64,000 nucleotides of DNA from Asterias rubens (Eukaryota > Echinodermata > Asteroidea > Forcipulatida > Asteriidae), in the NCBI RefSeq assembly GCF_902459465.1, contig NC_047070.1:8606554-8670553 (forward strand). Direction: 5' to 3'. Of this stretch, positions 13,009 to 24,276 are shown in pieces; position 1 is the first letter of the stretch; each line of letters begins with the position of its first letter. Below the pieces are notes generated by a model. It was not told the DNA's origin and ran no database searches. It saw only the letters and a program-made list of their open reading frames with translations. The position numbers and the translations under genes are program-made.

Positions 13009-13157
13009 GGGGCCGATTTCACAACGCAATAAAATTCATCGCAAGACAAATTGTCAGTATTTACCAAAGTGATTTGTATTGTGTCATCACACTTTACTAA
13101 GCAACTGCGATTGATTTGCAGTTACGATCAATCGTAGCTCTTTGTGAAATCACCCTC
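13009..13157. mobile_element. MITE sharing GATTTCACAA termini
   Basis: The left end GGGGCCGATTTCACAACG mirrors the right end CTTTGTGAAATCACCCTC. The interior (CATCGCAAG ... GATTGATTTGCAGTTACGA) differs from the TAGGAC-type members, so this is a second subfamily. Confidence 0.65.
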
Positions 13158-14174
13158 ATGCCTGCATTGTAAAGGTTGATGTTTCAACCAGAGTTAACCC
13201 TCACTGAACTTGAATTTGACACTGGTTTGAACCAGCCCCTTGGATCAATTACATCCCCCATTAAAAACATAAGTGAACATACAGACCAGAACCTATAATG
13301 TGATACAGAATGGGCTACAGAAATGCTCCAAAGACCAGGAGGTAGAGCAACTGTGGCACGGAATAACAATATCCGGGTAAAAAAAAAAAAAATGTGCATG
13401 GACCAATGACTCCAAGTTCACTGTCAACATTTTACATGTTCATACTTCAATAAATTTCTTTGCGGCATGCCACACTCCACAGGAAGGCACCATTTCCACT
13501 GGTCGAAGCCTTTGTGTTGATTTCAGTCGATGCGATGCATAATTGCCCTCCTGCAGTTTACTTGCCCGAAGAAATTATAGGAAAGAACAAGTTGAGACGT
13601 ACTCAACAAGAGAACTCTACAAAGCGGATGTAATAAGTATTTCTCGACGAGCTGTAGTGACCTTCATCACGTTCCAGACCATCTCACTCTATCTCTCGCA
13701 TCAACAATTTAACAAGAACAAAAAACGTTCCGCTTGCTGCAAGCGGACAAAGAAATTTTACAAACCAGAGCTCTAGTCAGAAATGAAAAAAATCTCATTC
13801 ACACTGTGCTATCACACAGGATCTGAAATGCCATGGAACGTTACACTCTGTTCATGATTGATGTAAAACAAATCAGGTGAAAATGACGTCGACATTATAC
13901 CCACGACAAATGCAATTGGAAAATACTGAACTATTGATTAAATTGCACACATGGAAATGGAAAGTAAGGAGCTCTGGAAGTGACACCCAACTTGTTGAGA
14001 TGCTGATCCTGCAGGATCATGACCATAAATTAGAGAAAGATGATGAAATCCAGAAATAAATTACCTGTGGATGACATCGTGATAGTAGGATGTTGTCTTT
14101 CGAAGATAATTTATCCTGAGTTCTTGTCATTGTTTATGATGTAATCATCCCGAGAAAATTTATCTCAGCAAATC

Positions 14175-14563
14175 GACATCTTCTGTTTATGACATCATTC
14201 AACATCCTAAGCTAAAATATATCGGGAAGATGACATCTTACTTCACGATTTTGTCATCCTTAGATAAATCATCTCGGGATGACACCATCTTACATTTATG
14301 ACGTAATCATCTTGCAGTGTATCAACATGATCTCAACAGGATCTCAACATGAGTGATCAGATTGGTGTAGAGACATCTTCTGTTTATGACATCATTCAAC
14401 ATCCTCAGTTATAATATGTCATCTTACTTCACAATTTTGTCATCCTTTGTCATTCTGAGAACATCTTAGGATGTCATCATCTTACATTTATGATGTAATC
14501 ATCTTGCAGTGTATCAATATGATCTCAACAGGATCTCAACAAGAGTGGTCAGGTTGATGTAGA
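14175..14563. repeat. two-copy tandem duplication, unit about 195 bp
   Basis: GACATCTTCTGTTTATGACA starts at 14175 and again at 14372, and GACATCT returns at 14564. Each unit also carries CATCTTACATTTATGA, AATCATCTTGCAGTGTATCA and GATCTCAACAGGATCTCAAC. The units are 197 and 192 bp. The flank 14060-14170 holds further diverged TGACATC/ATCATCC blocks. Confidence 0.8.
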
Positions 14564-15148
14564 GACATCTTTCCTCACCTTCCACCTCTAGGATCATAGT
14601 TTAGAATCACGCTGAGGGCACTATGTGGATTGGGTTGTCAGTCCCTACTCGACTGCCATTTTTTTTTCTTCCTGGATTATAGTTGTCTGGGGTTTTCCTC
14701 CCACATCTCAACCTGAAACTTATACTTCCTCGCTTTCTCTACATTGGGTTCTTAGCTAGTACAGTGATCAAATTCACTTTATGAGAGAAAAATAATTATG
14801 AAAGTTTTATCGTGGACTACAAATTAAAGTAAAAGAAAAAAAAAATCACAAATTTAAACAAACTTCGTCACTCGATAATGGTATGGTTACAAAACTGATG
14901 GAAAAGTGAAATGAAAAGCTACATGTAACTGGTCCTGCTTGCTAGTCACTGAAGAAGTTACAGATTAAACCCTGAGAAGGTGCCGCTAACACTGTCAAAA
15001 ATTACATGCTTGTGCCAATAGTATACAGATTGCTATTGGTTATGAAGAGTGCAAAACCAAGCAATACATGTAAACTTTCCTTATTTACACAACTATCATC
15101 AGCTTGTAGCAAACACTTTTGTCAAAACAACTGTATCCCTGATCATTT
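14564..15148. other. non-coding stretch
   Basis: AT-rich, no exon seen. GGTCCTGCTTGCTAGTCACT at 14931-14950 recurs in altered form near 62724-62745, so part of it is an unnamed repeat. Confidence 0.4.
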
Positions 15149-15344
15149 CCCAATTTCATAGAGCTGCTTGAGCACAAAAATGAGCTAAGCAAAACAGAGG
15201 TACATTATTGTGCTTTCCACAATAAGGTTACCAGCCAAAATACTATGGCACATGTACAATTTTTAACTGGTATCCTTTTCATTATTACTAAGCAGGGATT
15301 TTTTAAGCATCATTTTATGCTTAAGCAGCTCTATAAAATTGGAC
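15149..15344. mobile_element. G-family inverted-repeat element (CCCAATTTCATAGAGCTG)
   Basis: The left end CCCAATTTCATAGAGCTGC mirrors the right end GCAGCTCTATAAAATTGG. The interior has the GCACAAAAATGAGCTAAGC and ACCAGCCAAAATACTATGG blocks shared with other copies. Confidence 0.75.
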
Positions 15345-15955
15345 ACTAGAGACTTTGCCTTGTACAGTAGTATAGTGTCACTGCAAACCAAATCACTAAG
15401 GTGGGCTGTTAAGATGAAAGTGTGGGCTATGGACAGGGACTCCATGCGTGATGTCACAATGTTGCAAATTGTAACAACAGGCACCCGGATAAGAATATAA
15501 TCGATCCTGTAAGCTAAAATAGAAGTCCCAGCCAATTCTATACCTTCCACCTGAGAAGTGGTTAAAAAGCAGGACAGTTCTTTTCAGAACTGAGGAGTCT
15601 CCCGGACATCCGATAAATCTACTCCTCGGTAGTAGAATAAAGAAAGACAATTCTCTGAGAACAAACTCTACCTGGCATGTAGATATACACAAGGTGTTAC
15701 CGCAAACCAAATATATATTGATACCTCACCACGCAATGGCTCAAATCCTATATAAGCCTATAATCATTCAACGCATATAAATTCACATCCAAATATATTT
15801 TTAAAAAAAGACCATATACAGGCTAGAATTTACATGTACAACAAACACATTGACTTCTTGAATAAAAACAATCTTGTCAAAAAAAAGTATTTACAAAGTT
15901 ATTAAAGGGGCGCGTTTAATTGACGAATTAAGAATCCGGACACAGGCTTTTCTGA

Positions 15956-16105
15956 CAATGGGAGACTTTCTGGGACGATAGAGGGCAGCAGACTTACCGG
16001 GTAAATCCATTGTTCTCAGAATTATGCACATGTTCAGAACTACGTAAACAATGGAAATTTACCCGGTATGTCTGCTGCCACCTAGCGTTGGAAAGTCTCC
16101 TATTG
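15956..16105. mobile_element. palindromic MITE (AATGGGAGACTTT family)
   Basis: CAATGGGAGACTTTCTGG and its inverse GGAAAGTCTCCTATTG bound the element. Inside, GGCAGCAGACTTACCGGGTA pairs with TACCCGGTATGTCTGCTGCC. A second copy lies at 21030-21178. Confidence 0.8.
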
Positions 16106-16323
16106 CGTGCGCTTTCTGTACGCGTTCAGGGCTTCAGACAAGAGAACGGAACCTGAAGCAGAATCTGAAGCCGAATCTAAAGCCGAAGCCGCGGTTTTGA
16201 AAAGGGCCATATGAAGCCAGGCTTATAAGCCTAAAGCCAAGTATGTCGATACTCCTTCAACAACATTCAACAACACATGCACAAGTATCTGCTGATTGGC
16301 ATACACTCTCAGACGAATCTTAC

Positions 16324-16422
16324 CTTATCAAACAGCTTCCTACCGTTCATTAATGCTTTAGCAGTGTTAGCTTTCTTGTGGTCTTCAAACTCGACAAAGC
16401 AGTACGGGTCATTTGATCCATG
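16324..16422 (-). CDS. TIA1: TIA1-like coding exon 4 (RRM1 second half)
   Basis: Ninety-nine bases give 33 residues with RNP1 YCFVEFED and MNGRKLFDK. Acceptor TTCTCAG is at 16423-16429 and donor GTAAGA at 16323-16318. It starts and ends in phase 0. Confidence 0.9.
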
Positions 16423-19400
16423 CTGAGAACAAGAACATTAATAAAAAACCGTTTAAATTTCAATGGCCCTGTGTCATGACAGCAAGTTAAAGGTTTTAAA
16501 CTTAAGTTTGCGACAAGTTTTTAAAACTACAAAACTACAGAATAACTACCTAACTTCTATGGCCATCTCCCTTAAAGACAGTGGACACTTTGGAAATTGT
16601 CAAAGACCAGTCTTCTCACTTGGTGTATCTCAACATATGCATAGAATAACAAACCTGTGAAAATTTGAGCTCTTTGGTCATCGAAATTTGCGAGATAATA
16701 ATGAAAGAAAAACACCTTGTCACACGAAGTTGTGTGCTTTCTGATGCTTGATTTCGAGACCTCAAATTCTTAACTTGAGGTCTCGAAATCAAATTCGTGG
16801 AAAATTACTTCTTTCTCGAAAACTCTGTCACTTCAGAGGGAGCTGTTTCTCACAATGTTTTATACTCTCAACCTCTCCCCATTACTCGTAATCAAGAAAG
16901 GTTTTATGATTATTATTTTGAGTAATTACCAACAGTATCCACTGCCTTTAAAAGAGGTCCTTTTTTTTTTAAGAAAAAGTCGAATCCCATTTAAAGCTAA
17001 TCCCTATTATATTTCCCAAGCAGTATTGTAAACTGGGCATGATCCTTGGCTACATGTGTGTATAATCAGCTTTTTATTTTGTTTACTACAATTTTGCCTA
17101 GTTTTTGTTTTGTTTACATTTGTTTTTGTTACTCCCTACATGAAATCTTTGGAGTTTGATGTTTGTATTGTATATATTCTTGCCATGCCTTTAACACTCT
17201 AAATGGGAGGGATTAAAAGATTAGTCTGGGGGATTGCAGTTGGAGACCAGTCTGTTTTGATTTAGGGTAAACATTTATTTTGTTCAGTGCCTCGGATTTA
17301 TTTTTGGTGCATGAAGTGGATTGGTACCTGACTGCGGTCCTTTGGATTGACTTTAAATCCCTCCCATTGAGAGTGAACAGTTTTATTAAAAAAAAAAAAA
17401 AAAGGGTTTTTAAAGTCACCTAGAAATAGAATTTTTTTTCTTTCAAACATAAGAGTATATGCTTACGAACAATAAAACAACTTTTTTAGTAATTGTTTGT
17501 CACGATTCATGTTTAAAAAATATATAAAGTTGTTTGGGGGGCTGGCTCCGCCTACCCCAGACTTTGCCTGCAATGCGTATAGTACATGTAAACACACGTG
17601 CAAAGTACATGTACATATCCAAGTCGTGAGTTGGTACGTTTCAAAAAGTGTTTTTCTGCATTCAGCAGCAATACACCTGGTCGGCATTGCCGGATAAAAA
17701 AACAAAAAAATCTTTTTTTGAAACGTACAAACTCACGACTTGGTCCGTACATGTACTTTGCAATTGTGTTTACTCTACGCATTACAGGCAAAGTCTGCCT
17801 CGATTGACGTCACGAACAGCGCCCTCTCGGGTCGGGGTCTGCTCTTAAATTTGTAAATAACATAAAAACTGATTTTTTAAAACATTAGTTAACTGTTTAT
17901 TCACATTCCACTCATCAAAACACATTTATTAGTGACAAAAGCTTTATTTTGAAAAAATACCACTTCCAGGTGACTTTAAGTGTAATGTTTTTTCGTCATT
18001 TAAATTTGTAATGTAATGCTTTACACTGATGTTTAATTGAATAATTTTAAGTTACTGTTCTCCTCCCTATTAGAGTGAACAGTACTTCTCCCTCTCCGTT
18101 TTTCTGTTTTAGATTTAGGCCATTTTAAATAGTAATGTTATGTTTTACTCAAAATTTTTAACTCTGTAACTGTTCATGTAATTCTCCTGCTGGCAGCGAA
18201 TTGAATAGATTTTTAATAAACCATTAAATGAATAACCCATTGAATGAATATATTGCAGTGTACAGCTGTGTGACTTCGAAACAACTCAAGAATTGTTGAT
18301 TAAGTGTTTTCAAACTGCCAGCACGATAAGAAGGGTTGGAGTGGAACGATTTAACCCATCAATACAATCAACATTCAACAACCATGTTAACAACTTCAGA
18401 GGAAGGCTCAGTTTTCAGGTGATTTACTTCATTTCAACAAAACAAGATTGTATTTCGTATTCGGGCGAGCTGTGAACTCGAAACAAGATTTCAGGGTGTT
18501 TTTTTAACAAGGAAATGATCTACATGTAGGCCTAATAATCTAAAGTATGGGACTGCATTTAAAAACAACAATATTTCAGAATGTTTTCACAAGGAAATGA
18601 TAACCAAAGTAACGGATTTGCGATACAAGATAAAGGGATTTTTCTGTGCTTTACATTTATGTAAATGCTATCTCTACTTTTGGTAGACAGTTTGAGGGTG
18701 TTTGCTCTCTTTTCCACATTAAATGGTCCGAACTACATGTACATGTATGGTGAAGGTATGGGTGTATAAAAGCAAAGGTGTGTCAGCAAGTTTAACGGTG
18801 CATTTAAAAACAATTCACAGTGGCACTCCGCGATAATGCTAAAGACAACTCAGTACCTGGATCTCTGACACGACATCAAATTTCACTGGTACATGTACGC
18901 CAAAATTGACTTTCTTAGTGCTATTTGTCTCAATTCCATTTAATATTCGTCGAGCTCTAGCAGTTCTTTTTTGTAAATGACATCCAGGGATGACGCATGC
19001 GCCTTTACTGAAGGCTAGTACAGGCGTAGCCCTATATAGGACTTTCCCTCTGTACACAGATACAGAGTCCTAACTATTAAAGCCCGTTTCTGGGGCGGAA
19101 AAGTTTACCTGCAACAAGCCACTAATTTCACCAGATTCACATTCCATGGCGGCATACATTTTTCTGCGGTGGGTTTTGGTCCTCATATTTTCCTCACAAA
19201 TCCGTCATTTTCGTGAAATAATGCAGCTCCCAACGTAAAAATATTTCCGTTTTGATCGTTTTCTCACAGTGTTGTCTGTTGTCGTGCGTACGCGTCTACA
19301 TTCGCATGTAGGACGCATGATGCAAGCTTAGGCGCGTTAATTCTTGGTCACCGTATCTTGACTGCACAGCGTTAACACGCAACACACTTCAAAATTTGCG

Positions 19401-22400
19401 CGTCGTGCGTCTTGCGCACACACGGCAGACTGTGAGAGTAAGAACAAAAACGGGAATTCCTTAATGTTGGGAGCTGCATTATTTCATAAAAATGACAGAT
19501 TTGTGAAGAATAACTTACGATCAAAACCCACCGCAGAAAAACATATGCTGCCTTGGAATGTGAATCTGTTGAAATTGGTGCTTTCTTGCAGGTAAGATTT
19601 GAGTTATGAAGCTGTGAAAATTTTCCGCCCCAGAAATGTACCCTGATGTCCAGGACGTCACTGTAGTACAATACGAAAGTGTAAGGCCGCCAGGGCTGGT
19701 ACAGGCGGTGATGTTTACAGGCATGATACTTCATGCAGGGCAACGAAGACGACTGGTCATTGCGTTGGTGCCCTTGAAATGCTCCGATAGAAATTTGCAC
19801 TTTATAGGATACCTTTTGCCAAGGAGAAAAATACTTTGGTGCCCTTGCCCTTTCAAAAACGAAGCAAACGGGCCTGGGTTTAGTATGCCAATGATCCTGT
19901 ACTGTACGTACATGTAAGTGGTGGACTGTTTGTCTGACAGCCGGGTGTGTTCAGCAAATGCTACGTCATAACATGCATTATTAGTGCGTAAAGCACCATT
20001 CAATGTTATCTTCATTAAAAACATTCAGGACATCCTGATTTGGATCTATCAAAATACATGTAAGCTCTGATACAACAAACATACTATTATAATTCGGGTA
20101 AACATAACAGCCATCAGGAAGTAGAGTACAGGATAAATTTCACCCTGATTAAAAGAGACCTGAATTTTTGGTGTTGTTTTCTTCAGTGTATTGACAACAT
20201 GTATGTGAGATCAGTCACAATTTTTCTATGAGATAAGCAGCTTGGCAGTGTCAAAACTCTCTTAATACCAAACTTTAGAAGATTTTGGGGGTTTTGGCAG
20301 CAAGAAGCCAATTTGACATTTTTATGAACAGTACAATGTATACATGTGACGCACGTGTATATCCACTGTAATACTCCTATAGATAGTGTTTGACACATCA
20401 ATCGCAGAAGTCATCAATAATTGTCTACTTTCAGAACCATTAGGTATTAACTTCAAAAATTAAAGCTAAATTTAAAGAAGACTGATTGCTTCCGACATGA
20501 AAGCTTACATTCAACTTAATGGCATAGACCGTTTCCGCAAATACCCATTGCACAAGCGCTATCTGCTGAATGAGGTGTATTCTAGCGATCACACTTGGTC
20601 ATTAGCTAGACCAGCATGCACCTCATTCCAAGCCTAACGCCTGTACTGAGTATTTGAGATAAGGTCTATGGTGCTCCTTCTGACAGCTCGTACATTCTAT
20701 CCACGAATCTACACTTTCTCGTCCATTCTCCTGCATTGTACACAACATTATTTGTGTACAAATACATGATAGGATGTACCGGTTTACCTGTGCAACAGAC
20801 AACAAATTCTTACAAGCTTTACAGCGAGTTGATCAAATGTCCTATTATTATCATTATTATTATATCAAATATTCATTTAACATGTGGGCCGAGTACCCAC
20901 AACCATTGTGAATTTTTAATTGCAACATAATTAACAAAAGTGATGACCTAATTTCTTTTTAGAGAAGGGGTTCACCCCAGTGTTTTCTGGTTTGATTGGC
21001 TGCTGATTGCGGATGCAGCACCTTGTTAACAATGGGAGACTTTTGAACACTAGGTGGCAGCAGACTTACCAGGTGAATTGTCATTGTTTACTAAGTTCTG
21101 AGCATGCGCACATTACCAAGAACAATGGATTTTACCCGGTAGGTCTGCTGCCACCATGCGTCCCAAAAGTCTCCCATTAGACGGTGCTTTGTAAATAAAT
21201 GGGTCTTACATTTTGGATATTGCTCTACGTACAGTACCTTGTAGAAAGTAATAACAACCGCTTTGAGACGCCCGCAGGTTTAATAAAGTGTGTTTATAAG
21301 AACAAGCACGGTATAGCCACAGTGGGCACTGCCGGATGGGTGGTGCTGTACGGGCCTGCCCAGAACTAAACAATTTCACCAAGCACGCTAAGCAAAAAAT
21401 ACACTGTGTTGCCCAGCACAGATGTCCCCCAGATTGCAGTTCAGAAATGAGTGCCTGTATCTAACCATGAATAATTTGGTTGAATTCCCCCTTGGTGGAC
21501 TAAATTGGATTCAGAGGCCACCGCTAAAATTGGTCTACTTGGTATAGCTACAACACTGATAAGTTATATTAGTATTATTTTTATTTAATGAGAACAAAAA
21601 AAAGGATAGCACACTTACAACTCCACAATGCAAATATTCAGAGAAATTGAGAACCAATCCAGGGTTTCGTTACTTACACTACTTACTTCGTTCATCATCT
21701 TACATGTTGTACTTCCTAATTCAGAGAAGATACCAAATAAAAGCTCTTCTGTGACCTGTCTACTGAGGTTTCCAACGTACCTGTAGAACAAACAAAAACA
21801 GAACTTTGAGAAATTATTGTTTCAAAGTTGGTGTCTCTTCATATTTAAAACCACAATTAGCAACACGGACAACATTACCCATACTGTGTGAGCTGCACAA
21901 AACACCCTGTGCTTTCCCCAATCACAGACACACTATGGGATCGACCCAACGGCCACCGCCATCCATTCTAGAACAGCTCTAGGTCTTACTTCAAGACTAT
22001 CGAGCATGACCTGTGACAAGTTTGAGTCCTACATGTATATTAAGCAGCAGCAGATACTGCTCTACATGACTTTAATGATGATCAAATGCAGGTTCCAATT
22101 TCATAAGGCTGTTGAGAAGAAAATAGTGTTTCTAATAGGCCTAGCAAGTTTGTATGCTAAGCAAAAAATGGGTGGGCCACCAGTCATAACCTCAAGGAAC
22201 TTCTGGCTGATAGTCAGTTTCTGCTAAGCAATTTTTGTTGTGCTTACAAATTGGTCGTGATTACAGGCTTTATGAAATTGGGACTAGATATTTACAGAAA
22301 ACTTCCAGAAATGTGCGAAAGCAAAATGGCTGATAATTGGATAAACTGCAATGCTCTAACAAGTCCCATCATCCCATCATCATGCTACTGAAAATTATGA

Positions 22401-24225
22401 CAATGGAACCAATGTCGAACTTTGTGAAAAATAGCTTGCTGGCCTGCGTTCCCCCTTATGCTAGACCCGGATGTCTCCAGATGGTAATTCAAAAACTTTA
22501 CAGACTCCGTGAATCACCAGAAACACAAAACAACAGGTTGAAGCACTATGTGGTCGTTGCTTTACTTTTTTTCAAGAAAATTTAAAGGCAATTTTGAGAA
22601 CATCCTAAAAAATAGAAAAATAATTAAAAATCACGCCTGTAAAGAAAGAGTACCTTACATGAACCTCCTTGCTCGTATTATCTTCAAACATAAATCCTGC
22701 TTGGCTTCACTATAAGCAGAATGAGGTAGGGCATACTTGGCAAATAAGTTTTTGATTTCCCAGAAGGACCACTGACTGGGGACTATAAATTGTTATGACT
22801 GCTCTGATTGCAGTTAGAGTGTAAACAAGTCAACTCACATCCTGCCAACTTACATCGTTACCACTTTCAATCCGTTTGGACACCTCTTAATCATATCCCT
22901 CGGGCCTAGAATTTCATCTTCGCGAGGGCAAGGCTGTATTCAGTTTGCAAAGGACAGTAACAACCTGGTAAAGTCGATGGAAAAGTTTTGCAAAGATGCG
23001 ATTTGGCGTAGGGCCTACACATTGCTATTTATTTAAGAGAAAGTTGCTGTTAATAAGCAATTTGCGAGTTGGATTTGAATAGTGTCTGGTACAAGGACTT
23101 GCTTAGTCACAAGTAAGGCCTACTGCTCACATGTGAATTCCTCAGACTATACCAAATGGCTTGGGGGAAGCTTTTGCATCGCAACCCCCAGATGGGCAAA
23201 CTCTGGTACCATTGTGCGATTAAGAAAGTTCTGTGTCATCACCGTTCCTATATAATATCGAAGTCTTATATAGCGCACGTATCTACCAAACAAGGTACTC
23301 AAGGCGCTGAGTATATATACAAACTTTCAGAAAGATAGGTAATTGCAGTGATGAATTCCGAGACCCAATTATTTAGCACCTTATAAGGGTTTTTACAAGG
23401 TGCTATGGCACATTAAGCAGCCACAACCAGGAACACTGGGGCGAACCCCTTCTCTTTTCGATAAGTGCACTGGGTTCTTTTACATGCGTTACACAACACA
23501 TGGGACCAACGGCTTTATATCCCATCCGAAGGACGAAGCAATGGTTAAGTGTCTTGCTCAAGGACACAGTGTCACGGCTGGGGATAATTCGGTGCTCTTA
23601 ACCGCTCGGCCACGACACTTCCACAAATGTAACTACGCAAAAGCTTGCCCCAAATGATGTGACATATATTGTAGTAAATGTCTCTATATATGAATTTAAA
23701 TTTAAGTGGTAACCAAGTGATCAAGCACGTCATTGTACCAGACAATTTTATACACACGTTGTACATGTATATTGACTGGCAATGAGGTAAATAGTGTACG
23801 TCTATTCCCCCCGAGGAACTTTGAGTGACTAGAAGAGGGACAGGCCCCAATTATGGTCACTTCACAGGCCCAAGGGAGAATAGACGTACACACTTGTTAT
23901 CGAATTATGCCAGTCAATATGTGTTTTTTAACACAACTCGGTCTTAAATGTGAAACAAGAACAGAAATCTAGAAAAGAAAGGAAGTTTTGTAGTTGCTGT
24001 TCACGGTTCAAGTCAAGAGAGGGCGCTGCAACCAGGCAATATTTTCAAAGACTAGTGCCCGCCCGGGTACTACTCCTGTGTTTCAGCCAACCAGAATACC
24101 AAACAAGCAAGAGGTATGTTATAATAAAATCTAACTTGCAAATGGCTTAAATTGCTTGCATGCCTTGGTTCCCCCCTCCACACCCAGGACCTCCCAGATG
24201 TTACAATGCAGTGAGGTTTATAGAC

Positions 24226-24276
<51 letters not shown>

